Below, piece after piece: positions 7,191 through 14,938 of a stretch of 14,938 nt of DNA (position 1 is its first letter; the number at the start of each line of letters is the position of its first letter). The notes beneath the pieces were generated by a model. The model was not told where the DNA came from. It worked only from the letters and a program-made list of their open reading frames with translations, and did no database searches. A program made the position numbers and the translations under genes. The stretch comes from Gammaproteobacteria bacterium. GTDB taxonomy: Bacteria; Pseudomonadota; Gammaproteobacteria; UBA6429; Thiohalophilaceae. The stretch spans positions 1-14,938 of the forward strand of contig QILH01000252.1 of NCBI GenBank assembly GCA_003233255.1. Direction: 5' to 3'.

Positions 7191-8633
7191 TTAACTTTTA
7201 TCACCAGTTTGATCGTTTAGCTGCTTGGGATCGATGTCGAGTGAACGAAGTTTCCGATACAGATGTGTTCGTTCCAGACCGACAATTTTGGCAACTTTAC
7301 CGACACTGCCGCCGTGCTGGCGTAACTGGTATTCCAGGTAGGCCTTTTCAAACTGCTCGCGCGCTTCACGTAAAGGCCGATCGTAGCCAAGTGGAATGCC
7401 GCCACTAACAGATTGTTGCTGAGTGCCGAGTGTTTGTTCTATTTCTTCCAGCTCGATTTCGGTGCCAGCACCAATAATCAATAGACGCTGGACTAAATTA
7501 CTTAATTCACGAATATTACCCGGCCAATGATAATTACGTAGCCGGTTCTGTGCTGCCAGCGAGAATTGTCGATAGGGTAATTTTTCCTGTTCGACATACA
7601 GGTTAATAAAATATTTTAATAATTCAGGAACATCTTCACGATGTTCGCGTAATGGCGGTACCCTCAATGGGACAACATTTAACTGGTAGTATAAATCTTT
7701 GCGAAACTTGCCCTGTTCGATCAATGACTCGAGATCATAATGCGTTGCCGCAATCACTCGCACGAATAATTGTACGGGTTGGTCGCTACCCGCTCGTAAA
7801 AAGGTTTTACTTTCCAGTGCTGAGCTTAACCTGGCCTGGATGGTAAGATCCAGATCGGCAATATCACCTAAAAATACCGTGCCGCCATTGGCCTGTTCGA
7901 GTAAACCGTAGTGAGTTTTTCCATTATCTTCATAGCCAAATAACTCTGACAGTGCGTTTTCCTGATTTAGTGAGGCGACACTGATTTCGATAAATGCGCG
8001 ATCTTTAAATGGGCTACTGCTATGCAGGTAATGGGCAATAACGTTCATACCACTACCCGACTCACCGGTCATTAATATCCAGGTTTCATGTTCGGCAAGG
8101 CGTTTCACTTGCTCGCGCAGCCGCTGCATGACGGCACTACGGCCAATCGGTTCCTGCGGAATATGTGATTGACGTTTGAGCCCCAGGTTTTCGCGTTGTA
8201 ATTTTTCGGCCTCAAGCGCATGTTCGATAGTCAGTAATAATTTCGCCAGCGAAAGTGGTTTTTCAATAAAATCGTAGGCGCCGAGACGGGTGGCTTCAAC
8301 CGCGGTTTCAACGGTACCGTGCCCGGACATCATGATGACCGGCATCGGTAGACTGCCGCCTTCTTCTGACCATTCTTTGAGTAGTGTGATACCGTCTACG
8401 TCGGGCATCCAGATATCGAGCAGTACTAAATCAGGACGTCGTTCCCGGTGTGAAATGCGTGCGGTTTCACCGTTTTCGGCGATACTGACTTCATAACCTT
8501 CGTCTTCAAGAATTTCCTGTAGCAGATTACGAATGTCCGGCTCATCATCTACGACTAATATATAGGGGTTCGGACGCGGGCCGCGGTTTTGCAGGCGTTC
8601 GTCGATAACCGGGTTTTGTTCAGGTGGTGGCAC
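7191..8633 (-). CDS. ntrX: NtrX-like response regulator with degenerate AAA+ domain
   Basis: This is the NtrC-family partner of the adjacent NtrY kinase. The receiver (about 23-140) is complete: Asp29/Asp30, phosphoacceptor Asp73 (LLDIWMPD), Ser103 and Lys125. A Fis-type helix-turn-helix lies at the C-terminus (about 440-467, GGSVGKVAKI then LERTHLYRKL). The central AAA+ domain (about 165-400) keeps the fold but not the active site. Walker A reads GESGSGM with Met196 in place of lysine, Walker B reads VFLGDI in place of LFLDEI, and the sigma-54-contacting GAFTGA loop is gone (only seven residues between GYE 233-235 and GLLEQ 243-247). FRKDLYYQL has Gln317 where arginine is usual. Phosphorylation and DNA binding are likely; ATP hydrolysis and sigma-54 activation are not. 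The start is GTG, supported by AGGA (complement of 8641-8644) seven bases upstream, and overlaps the end of ntrY by 14 bases. Confidence 0.9.
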   Translation of the reverse strand: MPPPEQNPVIDERLQNRGPRPNPYILVVDDEPDIRNLLQEILEDEGYEVSIAENGETARISHRERRPDLVLLDIWMPDVDGITLLKEWSEEGGSLPMPVIMMSGHGTVETAVEATRLGAYDFIEKPLSLAKLLLTIEHALEAEKLQRENLGLKRQSHIPQEPIGRSAVMQRLREQVKRLAEHETWILMTGESGSGMNVIAHYLHSSSPFKDRAFIEISVASLNQENALSELFGYEDNGKTHYGLLEQANGGTVFLGDIADLDLTIQARLSSALESKTFLRAGSDQPVQLFVRVIAATHYDLESLIEQGKFRKDLYYQLNVVPLRVPPLREHREDVPELLKYFINLYVEQEKLPYRQFSLAAQNRLRNYHWPGNIRELSNLVQRLLIIGAGTEIELEEIEQTLGTQQQSVSGGIPLGYDRPLREAREQFEKAYLEYQLRQHGGSVGKVAKIVGLERTHLYRKLRSLDIDPKQLNDQTGDKS

Positions 8634-10863
8634 CGGTATTTCCTGTGGTCATGATCAAGTTGATGTCCTGTTGCTGGTCTTTATTTACCGGTAAGCGTAT
8701 CACAACCGCAGCCCCGCCCTGCTCATTATTTTCGGCCCAGATCATGCCGCCATGCTCTTCGATGATCTTTTTAACGATGGCCAGACCAAGACCACTGCCT
8801 TTGGGTTTGGTGGTGACATAGGGCTCAAAAAGTTCGCCCATTAAATCATCCGGTATGCCGTTGCCGTTATCAAGAATGCGTATTTCAACAAATTTGCAGG
8901 CCTCTTTTTCCATGCAGGCCGTGCGAATAATTAATTCTGGATTGTCCTGCTCCAGCATGGCCTCGAGCGCATTTTTAATCAGATTATGTAACAGCTGGCG
9001 AAGCCGGCCATCGTCGGCATCAATTTCTGGCGCGCTGGTGTCAAGTTCAAGTTTGATCTTACAACCGCTGTCATTGTTGCGGTACAGGTCAGAAACCTCA
9101 TTGATGACCACATTTAGATTAGTAGGTTGCAGGTGAATATTCGGCATGCGCGCATAATCTGAAAATGCCTTAACCATCTGTTTTAAGGTTTCGACCTGTT
9201 GCACAATCGTATGGGTTGATCGATTTAACAGATCAGCATCTTCAGCCGACATGGTTTTAAGGTATTTGTGGCGCAGGCGCTCGGCCGATAATTGTATTGG
9301 CGTTAGTGGATTTTTAATCTCGTGCGCCAAACGACGGGCCACTTCACCCCAGGCTGCGTTGCGCTGCGCCTGTACCAGATTAGTGATGTCATCAAATACA
9401 ACGATATACCCGCCATTTTCAGTTGCTGCTTCGGATATAGGTAGAGAACTGCCACGGCACAATAAAACCTGACGACCAGTTGCATTGAACAGGGTCATCT
9501 CCTCCTGCCAGTTTTGATCGCCATTATCGAGATGCGCCAGGATCATGTCGATAAAGAGTAAAGTCTGTGGTTGTTCATGGGATAATTTGTTTAAAGAAAA
9601 ACCTTCGTAGGGCGCCAGTTTAATGCCGAGGATTTTCCCGGCGGCGGCATTACAGGTATGGATATGAAGATCATGATCCAGGGTAATTACTCCGGAGGAC
9701 AAGTTTGTCAACACGACTTCAAGATAGGCATGCTGTTCTAGCAATTGTTGCTGCGACCGACTGGCTTCATCGGTGACCATGGCAATCTTCTGGGTCATCT
9801 GGTTAAACGATTTAACCAGGAAACCCAGTTCATCTTTGCCCGGCATTGGTAAGATGGTCTGATAATTACCTTTTGCGACGGCTTGAGTACCTTCGACAAG
9901 ATCGCTAATCGGTTGCACCAGTCGTTTGGCAATAAAAAAAGCAACCCAGGTGGCCATTAGAATCGATAACAATAAAACCAGTGATAAAGTGAAGACAAAG
10001 GATATTTTTAAATATTCACGTAAATAAACGCGTTCTCGATAAACTTTAAACGATTCCTGTACGCTATTCGCCAGGGTATTGATATGTTCTGCAACATGAA
10101 AGGTGGCATACAGAATGCGGGGATCGCCCACGGCCTCGGCACTTGGAATTAAAATGGCCACTCGTATCGCAAACAGGCTGCCATCGTGTTTGAGTTCCAG
10201 GTCGACAAATTCAGTATTTTGTGCCTGAGATAAATACGTCTGAATGGATTCTTCCAGACGGCTGGGTAGCAAGTCGTTCGACTCACTACTGCTTGACGAA
10301 ACGATATTGCCCTGTGAGTTAAACAAGGTTAGTTCTACCGCATCCAGGTTGATGCGCACGTCATTAATAGACAGGGCGGTTAACTCGTCAGGGATCGAGG
10401 CAAATTCTATCGAGGCCTGTTTGGTTTGACGTAGAAGTTCACGTTTGCGTATAGCCAGGGCCGCCTTGCTCAACTCAAGAGAGTCGTTTAATGCGCTTTC
10501 TACGCGAACATGGAACCAACTTTCAATACCCTGTTTTAAAAAATCGAGAGAAAAATAGTAAACAATACTGGCCGGTATAAACGACATGGCAACAAATAAA
10601 ATAACTAACCGTGCAGTAAGCTTTGCGCCAGTCACTTTTCTCCTTAGCGCACTGAGTAATGAGGCTATGTTTTTTATAATCAGGCCAACAAGCATGATTA
10701 TTGCAAGTACATTTACGACTAGCAGAGTAGTAAATAATTGATCCAGGTCGGGTGATTTATGAATGGCATTGCTGAGCATGGCCAGCGAGATCAATAACAG
10801 GATGATCACGGCAACAATCGGTTTGGCACCGGAAAATAATTTCTTTAGGGCTGTAAAGGCCAT
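8620..10863 (-). CDS. ntrY: NtrY-like membrane sensor histidine kinase
   Basis: The 747-residue protein has the full NtrY architecture. Hydrophobic segments near 16-36, 43-66 and 86-107 are followed by a predicted periplasmic region (about 108-285) and another membrane helix (about 287-312). A HAMP linker (about 310-365), a PAS domain (about 375-490) and a HisKA domain come next, with the phosphorylated His514 in RRLAHEIKNPLTPI (510-523). The ATPase domain has the N box NLIKNALEA (627-635), G1 DNGNGIP (665-671) and G2 GSGLGLAI (689-696). It should autophosphorylate and pass phosphate to Asp73 of the neighbouring NtrX. Its signal is unknown; the gene name reflects homology to the alphaproteobacterial pair linked to nitrogen and redox control, not proof of the same role. 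It overlaps the DUF4390 gene by 19 bases and ntrX by 14, so translation is probably coupled. Confidence 0.93.
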   Translation of the reverse strand: MAFTALKKLFSGAKPIVAVIILLLISLAMLSNAIHKSPDLDQLFTTLLVVNVLAIIMLVGLIIKNIASLLSALRRKVTGAKLTARLVILFVAMSFIPASIVYYFSLDFLKQGIESWFHVRVESALNDSLELSKAALAIRKRELLRQTKQASIEFASIPDELTALSINDVRINLDAVELTLFNSQGNIVSSSSSESNDLLPSRLEESIQTYLSQAQNTEFVDLELKHDGSLFAIRVAILIPSAEAVGDPRILYATFHVAEHINTLANSVQESFKVYRERVYLREYLKISFVFTLSLVLLLSILMATWVAFFIAKRLVQPISDLVEGTQAVAKGNYQTILPMPGKDELGFLVKSFNQMTQKIAMVTDEASRSQQQLLEQHAYLEVVLTNLSSGVITLDHDLHIHTCNAAAGKILGIKLAPYEGFSLNKLSHEQPQTLLFIDMILAHLDNGDQNWQEEMTLFNATGRQVLLCRGSSLPISEAATENGGYIVVFDDITNLVQAQRNAAWGEVARRLAHEIKNPLTPIQLSAERLRHKYLKTMSAEDADLLNRSTHTIVQQVETLKQMVKAFSDYARMPNIHLQPTNLNVVINEVSDLYRNNDSGCKIKLELDTSAPEIDADDGRLRQLLHNLIKNALEAMLEQDNPELIIRTACMEKEACKFVEIRILDNGNGIPDDLMGELFEPYVTTKPKGSGLGLAIVKKIIEEHGGMIWAENNEQGGAAVVIRLPVNKDQQQDINLIMTTGNTGATT

Positions 10864-11387
10864 TCGTACCAGTCACTTTCTAATCGCCACTGCGATGAGA
10901 TGTAGGCTACAGGACGCATCGGTGCGGGTAAGGCCTCGAGATCCAGATAAGTATGTAAACGTACGATGATACGGTAGTTCTTGTTGACCAGATTTGCATC
11001 CAGCAGCGGTAAGTTATTTAACTGCCCCAGTGCCGCAACAGCAGCATTTAAGGAATCATAGTTTTCCTGGGCGCCACTGTTCAGATTATTGACGATGTAT
11101 TTTTCGGACAGCGCATGATAAAGCAACAAATAGCCTTGTTGGAGTTCGGCGATGTTTTTATCTAACCACCAGTTGCGTTCTCGGTCGACTTTTATGTCGA
11201 TTAAAATTAATAACGGCACCCCGTTTTGCAAGGCTTCTATGGCAACATCCGAGAACTCGTAGTTGATATTAGCACTGACGGTATAGACCTTATTAATCAG
11301 ACTGGTTTCTACCGAACGGATGGTGAAGCCTTTGGCCCATACGGATTGACCGAGACAGATAAGGGCCAGTAACAATAGGAGTCGCAT
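10845..11387 (-). CDS. DUF4390 family secreted protein of the ntrYX locus
   Basis: This 180-residue protein starts with a clear Sec signal peptide: Met-Arg, a leucine-rich core (residues 3-10) and a likely cut after VWA (16-18). The mature part should be periplasmic. Its content and its place directly before ntrY match the DUF4390 family, whose function is not known. The reading frame stays open upstream to 11597, but that extension overlaps rsmB and puts 70 non-signal residues ahead of the signal peptide, so I chose the ATG at 11387. No good Shine-Dalgarno precedes it; a TTG at 11390 is an alternative. The 3' end overlaps ntrY by 19 bases. The tight link to a kinase with a periplasmic domain suggests a ligand-sensing or accessory role, which is inference. 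Confidence 0.8.
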   Translation of the reverse strand: MRLLLLLALICLGQSVWAKGFTIRSVETSLINKVYTVSANINYEFSDVAIEALQNGVPLLILIDIKVDRERNWWLDKNIAELQQGYLLLYHALSEKYIVNNLNSGAQENYDSLNAAVAALGQLNNLPLLDANLVNKNYRIIVRLHTYLDLEALPAPMRPVAYISSQWRLESDWYEWPLQP

Positions 11388-11439
11388 CAAAACGGCGCTG
11401 AGCGTAAAACGCTTGTTTCGTTGTGAATTCGATCTGAAT

Positions 11440-12756
11440 TTATAATTTTTGGATGCTCGCGTAGTAAAAGCCATCCATGTCAGATTCGCCAGGCAGAATC
11501 TGACGCCCGTATTGGCCCGTATGACCCCAGCAGGCATCAATCGGCCGGGATTCTGCGGTGGCGGTATTTTGCACAAATTGTTGAATTTGTTGATCATTTT
11601 CCTCTGCTAATATGGAGCAGGTGGAATATAACAGCATACCTCCGGTTTTAAGTAAGGGCCAGAGGCTAGACAACATTTGTGCCTGAGTTTCGACAAGTTG
11701 CCCGATGTCCTCAGCTCGGCGTAATAATTTGATATCCGGGTGGCGACGGATCACCCCGGTAGCGCTGCAGGGTGCATCTAATAAAATGCGATCGAAAGCC
11801 TGGCCATCCCACCATGAGCCACCTGGTTTGCCACTTTGCAGGACATCTCCGGTAAGGATTGTCGCATTCAAGCCGAGGCGATCTAAATTGTCGTGTATAC
11901 GTGCAACGCGTGATTCTACTTTATCGAGTGCAAGCAATTCGATCTGTGGACAATGCTCCAGCAGGTGGGCCGTCTTGCCTCCTGGCGCAGCGCAGGCATC
12001 CAGGATGCGTTCACCGGGTTGTGGATCGAGCAAAACGGCCGCCAGTTGTGCAGCCTGATCCTGCACGCTGACCTCGCCCCGGCTAAAACCCGGCAACTCT
12101 GTTACATCAACGGCCTGCGCACATTGAATGCCGGCCGCAGAAAAATCGCAGACCGTCGCCGTAATACTCTTATCTGACAGTCGTTGTAAATAGTTATCAC
12201 GTGTGGTTTTTTGTAGATTAATGCGCAAACTTAACGGGCCAGCCTGATTGTTGGCCTGAATTATTTGCTCATGTTTATCCGGCCAATGCTTCTTTATTAA
12301 TTTGAGTAGCCACTTTGGATGGGCGCTTTTAGCCCCTTCGCTTTTTTCTGCGGCGAGTTCAAGTTGCGTTTGCTCTCGTTGTGCGCCACGTAAAACGGCA
12401 TTGGTTAAGCCCTTGGCCCATTTCTTTTTCAGATCGAGTGCGGCGTCTACGGTCTCAGATACACAAGCATGCGCCGGTGTCTGCATGTAGTAGATTTCAT
12501 AGAGACCGGCGAGCAGCAGGCACTCGATGATTTTTTCTTTATTTTTAACAGGCTTGTCGATTAAGTGGCTGAGAAAAAAAAGCAGCCGCGGGTAGAAGCG
12601 CAGGCAACCAAAACACAGAGCCTTAATAAAGGCATGAGTCGTTTGTTCTGAGTGCTCGAGATGCCGGGCTAAGGCATCGTTCAGATTGGTGCCTTCATGG
12701 GCAACCGAAAAAATGATATGGGCGGCGGTCGCACGCGGGTTTAACATCTTAGCCAT
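11440..12756 (-). CDS. rsmB: 16S rRNA (cytosine(967)-C(5))-methyltransferase RsmB
   Basis: RsmB methylates C967 of 16S rRNA using S-adenosylmethionine. Counting from ATG 12756 it has 438 residues (429 in E. coli). The N-terminal part is a NusB-like RNA-binding domain, with ELCFG-like ALCFGCLR and LLLAGLYEIYY segments. The catalytic Rossmann domain has the SAM loop DACAAPGGKT (253-262), the motif IV cysteine in LLDAPCSATG (Cys330) and the catalytic cysteine in YSTCS (Cys380). SDMDGFYYA near the end matches the E. coli GDGFFYA segment. The start is uncertain: TTG 12768 overlaps fmt by seven bases, ATG 12756 lies five bases after the fmt stop, and another ATG is at 12747. I prefer 12756 by codon type. 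No strong Shine-Dalgarno is seen, which fits coupling to fmt. Confidence 0.95.
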   Translation of the reverse strand: MAKMLNPRATAAHIIFSVAHEGTNLNDALARHLEHSEQTTHAFIKALCFGCLRFYPRLLFFLSHLIDKPVKNKEKIIECLLLAGLYEIYYMQTPAHACVSETVDAALDLKKKWAKGLTNAVLRGAQREQTQLELAAEKSEGAKSAHPKWLLKLIKKHWPDKHEQIIQANNQAGPLSLRINLQKTTRDNYLQRLSDKSITATVCDFSAAGIQCAQAVDVTELPGFSRGEVSVQDQAAQLAAVLLDPQPGERILDACAAPGGKTAHLLEHCPQIELLALDKVESRVARIHDNLDRLGLNATILTGDVLQSGKPGGSWWDGQAFDRILLDAPCSATGVIRRHPDIKLLRRAEDIGQLVETQAQMLSSLWPLLKTGGMLLYSTCSILAEENDQQIQQFVQNTATAESRPIDACWGHTGQYGRQILPGESDMDGFYYASIQKL

Positions 12757-12761
12757 ATTGT

Positions 12762-13730
12762 TCAGCAATCATTACCAATAAACCGGTATCCACTTTTAAA
12801 CATATTGGGATGGCCATTATGTAAATCGCTAACGGCCATCGCGCGACTACCCGGTAACTGGCATTTCGTTAAACGCAATTGCCCCTGACCGCATTGAACA
12901 TCGATGCCCTGTTTGGAATACGCAATAATTTCACCGCTATTATTTATCGGTGTTGTTGAATTAGCTGTTTTGCTTTGTTCGAGAATTTGTGCGGCGTGAA
13001 TACGGATGATTTTGTCCTCCAACATTGACTGACAGGTGGGCCAGGGATTGAAGGCGCGAACGTGCCGGTCGATCTCGGTTGCGGATTGTGTCCAGTCGAT
13101 CCAGGCTTCGGTCTTGTTTAACTTCTTTGCGTAATTTGAAAATGTATCATCCTGTTTTTCAGCTTGAAGCGGCTGTGCCGATAATTGCTTTAGCGCCCGT
13201 AATATGGCTTGGCCGCCAAGCTCCGCGAGGCGATCATGCAAACTGCCACTGGTATCGTATTTTTCGATCGGGGTGGTGAGCTTTAATAGCATATCACCGG
13301 TGTCGAGACCTTCGTTCATTTGCATAATGGTGATACCGGTTTCAGCATCACCGGCTAAAATAGCGCGTTGAATCGGTGCCGCGCCGCGCCAACGTGGTAA
13401 CAGTGAAGCGTGAATGTTCAAACAACCCTGCTTGGGAGCCTCCAGGACGGACGCCGGTAACAACAGGCCGTAGGCGGCGACGATCATCAGATCGGCATGG
13501 TAGTTTTTTAATGTATCGATTGCATCCGCGTCTTTAAAATTAAGCGGTTGCTCTACCGGAATGTTGTGCTCAAGCGCCAGTGATTTGACCGGCCCCGGCT
13601 TAAGTTTGCGACCGCGACCGGCTGGGCGATCTGGCTGGGTATAGACCGCAATGATATTGTGCTGGGCATCGAGTAGATTTTGCAAAGCAATGGCTGCGAA
13701 GTCTGGAGTGCCAGCAAAAATGATGCGCAT
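12762..13730 (-). CDS. fmt: Methionyl-tRNA formyltransferase
   Basis: Fmt transfers a formyl group from 10-formyl-tetrahydrofolate to Met-tRNA(fMet) for initiation. The 322-residue length fits the family (315 in E. coli). The N-terminal Rossmann domain begins RIIFAGTPDFA (2-12). The loop RGRKLKPGPVK (39-49) contacts the tRNA acceptor stem. The folate site contains Asn105, His107 and Asp143, in LNIHASLLPRWRG (104-116) and GLDTGDM (141-147), which match the catalytic triad. The C-terminal tRNA-binding domain (about 205-322) is present. It follows def after 69 bases and ends inside or next to the rsmB start, the same order as E. coli def-fmt-rsmB. A TATAAT on the - strand (13785-13790) lies in the def-fmt gap but lacks a clear -35. 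Confidence 0.97.
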   Translation of the reverse strand: MRIIFAGTPDFAAIALQNLLDAQHNIIAVYTQPDRPAGRGRKLKPGPVKSLALEHNIPVEQPLNFKDADAIDTLKNYHADLMIVAAYGLLLPASVLEAPKQGCLNIHASLLPRWRGAAPIQRAILAGDAETGITIMQMNEGLDTGDMLLKLTTPIEKYDTSGSLHDRLAELGGQAILRALKQLSAQPLQAEKQDDTFSNYAKKLNKTEAWIDWTQSATEIDRHVRAFNPWPTCQSMLEDKIIRIHAAQILEQSKTANSTTPINNSGEIIAYSKQGIDVQCGQGQLRLTKCQLPGSRAMAVSDLHNGHPNMFKSGYRFIGNDC

Positions 13731-13799
13731 AAAGAAAATCCATAGTAGGTAATAGAAAAAGCCTAAATTGACTTATGATGAGTAATTATAACGGGATTT

Positions 13800-14315
13800 C
13801 TACAATGAAACCGGTTCCTGGTTTTTCTGTTGTTTCAGCAGTTTTTTCTTGATCCGGGAACGCTTCATCTCGGATATGTAATCGACAAAAAGTTTACCTT
13901 GCAGGTGATCCATTTCGTGTTGGATGCAGACCGCGAGCAGGCCGTCGGTGCTAAGCTGGAATTCTTTGCCGTCTTTATTTAACGCTTTCACGGTGATGGT
14001 ACTTGCTCGTTCGACATTCTCATAAAAACCGGGAATCGACAGGCAGCCCTCTTCATAGCTCTGTATGCCATCGCGTTCGGTGATTTCTGGGTTGATCAGG
14101 CACAGGGGCTGGTCTTTTTCTTCTGAGGCGTCGATTACGATTATGCGGTAATGTACATCGACCTGGGTGGCCGCCAAACCTATGCCTGGTGCGGCATACA
14201 TGGTCTCAAACAGGTTATTGACCAAGGTGCGAACCTCATCGTTTACCTCGTCAACAGGGTGTGCGATGGTTCTGAGACGTTCGTCCGGAAAATGCAATAT
14301 ATTGAGTAATGACAT
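13800..14315 (-). CDS. def: Peptide deformylase
   Basis: Def removes the formyl group from the N-terminal methionine of new proteins, reversing what Fmt adds. The 171 residues match the E. coli enzyme (169). All three family motifs are intact: GIGLAATQ (44-51), EGCLS (89-93) with the metal ligand Cys91, and HEMDH (133-137) with ligands His133 and His137 and catalytic Glu134. The C-terminus is a basic helix rich in Lys and Arg (151-163), which in E. coli Def contacts the ribosome. It is the first gene of the - strand unit and is divergent from the LysM gene. No strong Shine-Dalgarno precedes the ATG. Confidence 0.98.
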   Translation of the reverse strand: MSLLNILHFPDERLRTIAHPVDEVNDEVRTLVNNLFETMYAAPGIGLAATQVDVHYRIIVIDASEEKDQPLCLINPEITERDGIQSYEEGCLSIPGFYENVERASTITVKALNKDGKEFQLSTDGLLAVCIQHEMDHLQGKLFVDYISEMKRSRIKKKLLKQQKNQEPVSL

Positions 14316-14447
14316 AGGATTTCGTGCGTTATTTATAGTACATTAGTAGAAAAAGCTGCTAACATTATGATACAACAGGATATCATGCTTGCAAGCGTGT
14401 GCTCCTTATTAAATATAGTTTAAATTCTGCCCAGTTGAGGGTGACTT
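14316..14447. promoter_or_regulatory. Divergent promoter region between def and the LysM gene
   Basis: This 132-base gap must drive both directions. For def (- strand), TATAAA (complement of 14332-14337) is a possible -10 about 17 bases before the ATG, without a clear -35. For the LysM gene (+ strand), TATAGT at 14414-14419 is a possible -10, with TTGCAA at 14389-14394 as a -35 at a long 19-base spacing. The ten-base palindrome GCTTGCAAGC (14387-14396) overlaps that -35 and extends imperfectly to CATGCTTGCAAGCGTG (14384-14399). The LysM gene has a good ribosome binding site, GAGG at 14437-14440, seven bases before its ATG. Confidence 0.45.
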
Positions 14448-14938
14448 ATGATACCGAATAAGCGTTTAAGAATACATCTCTCCCCTATTTTGGCTGCAAG
14501 TTTGCTGATTCTGGCGGCTTGCAGCAATAAACCCATCAATGACGTCGAAAAGGCACCGGTGGTGAGCACGCCTCCCCCTGAAGAAGTGGTTCGTGATGAG
14601 CCGATTGTGATTGAGAATTCAGAGCCCATGCCGGCGGCTCCCGAGCAGGATGTACCTACCGCTTCACCCATTAACGACGGGGTGCCTGATCGCTATGTGG
14701 TGAAAAAGGGTGATACCCTGTGGGGTATCTCAAGCCACTTTTTGAAGGATCCGTGGTTATGGCCGGAGGTCTGGCACGTTAACCCTAAAATTAGAAATCC
14801 CCATTTGATTTATCCTGGAGATGTGATTGCGTTAACCTGGCGTGATGGTAAGCCAAGTATCTCGATCGTGGGTGCCGAAGTCGACCCTACGCCACTTCCC
14901 GCAACGAATCTCAGGACGGTGAAGTTGTCGCCCTCGGC
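14448..14938 (+). CDS. LysM-domain lipoprotein, partial (3' end outside window)
   Basis: The frame is open from ATG 14448 to the window edge (163 complete codons). The N-terminus is a lipoprotein signal: Arg and Lys residues at 5-8, a hydrophobic stretch (about 13-24) and the lipobox LAAC with Cys25 as the lipidated residue. An acidic, Pro-rich linker (about 29-80) follows. A LysM domain spans 83-129, opening with YVVKKGDTLWGIS (83-95) and closing with NPHLIYPGDVIAL (117-129); LysM binds peptidoglycan glycans. The WPEVWHVNP form of the repeat (105-113) is typical of LysM proteins encoded beside dprA, so dprA may lie just outside; that is inference. Residue 26 is Ser, not Asp, so by the E. coli rule the protein would go to the outer membrane. 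The C-terminal part and its function are unseen. Confidence 0.85.
   Translation, partial: MIPNKRLRIHLSPILAASLLILAACSNKPINDVEKAPVVSTPPPEEVVRDEPIVIENSEPMPAAPEQDVPTASPINDGVPDRYVVKKGDTLWGISSHFLKDPWLWPEVWHVNPKIRNPHLIYPGDVIALTWRDGKPSISIVGAEVDPTPLPATNLRTVKLSPS

Noticed and set aside
8620..8640. TGGCAC near the ntrX start as half of a sigma-54 promoter
   Set aside because: The -12 TTGCA half is absent at the required spacing, and the site lies within the ntrY/ntrX junction coding region.
11388..11597. Longer form of the DUF4390 protein starting at 11597
   Set aside because: It would overlap 158 bases of rsmB and put 70 residues before a clear signal peptide, which would then be internal.
11705..12058. 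117-codon open frame on the + strand inside rsmB
   Set aside because: It is antisense to the conserved RsmB catalytic domain, is rich in Arg and Ser, and has no domain; it looks like a shadow of the rsmB codon pattern.
12757..12768. TTG start for rsmB at 12768
   Set aside because: It is possible and overlaps the fmt stop, but the ATG at 12756 is a commoner start codon and the four extra residues carry no conserved motif. The choice is not settled.

Overview
The window is a chromosomal housekeeping segment from a gammaproteobacterium of moderate GC content. The main evidence is gene order. The run def-fmt-rsmB followed by trkA matches the Escherichia coli locus. A LysM gene diverges from def on the side where many gammaproteobacteria carry dprA. 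All readable proteins look proteobacterial. I see no tRNA, rRNA, insertion sequence, phage gene or CRISPR array. The order or genus cannot be fixed from what I can see.

Left part (1-4099, + strand): a Rho-independent terminator closes an upstream unit whose coding sequence is outside the window (often the atp operon next to glmU, but that is inference). A leader of about 190 bases with promoter-like elements follows. Then come a SlyD-like FKBP prolyl isomerase, glmU and glmS. GlmS makes glucosamine-6-phosphate and GlmU makes UDP-GlcNAc, the precursor of peptidoglycan and LPS.

Middle and right part (4206-14315, - strand): eight tightly packed genes read def, fmt, rsmB, a secreted DUF4390 protein, ntrY, ntrX, trkA, trkH. 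Def and Fmt handle the N-terminal formyl group of new proteins. RsmB methylates 16S rRNA. DUF4390-NtrY-NtrX is an envelope-facing two-component cassette placed between rsmB and trkA, which are adjacent in E. coli. TrkA and TrkH form a potassium uptake system. Overlapping starts and stops (fmt/rsmB, DUF4390/ntrY, ntrY/ntrX) suggest co-transcription and translational coupling. A 129-base gap with a TATAAT box precedes trkA.

Right edge (14448-14938, + strand): a LysM lipoprotein gene starts divergently from def and runs off the window.

The most unusual item is NtrX. Its receiver and Fis-type DNA-binding domains look intact, but the AAA+ domain has lost the Walker A lysine, the Walker B aspartate and the whole GAFTGA loop. 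It should therefore not work as a classical sigma-54 activator.
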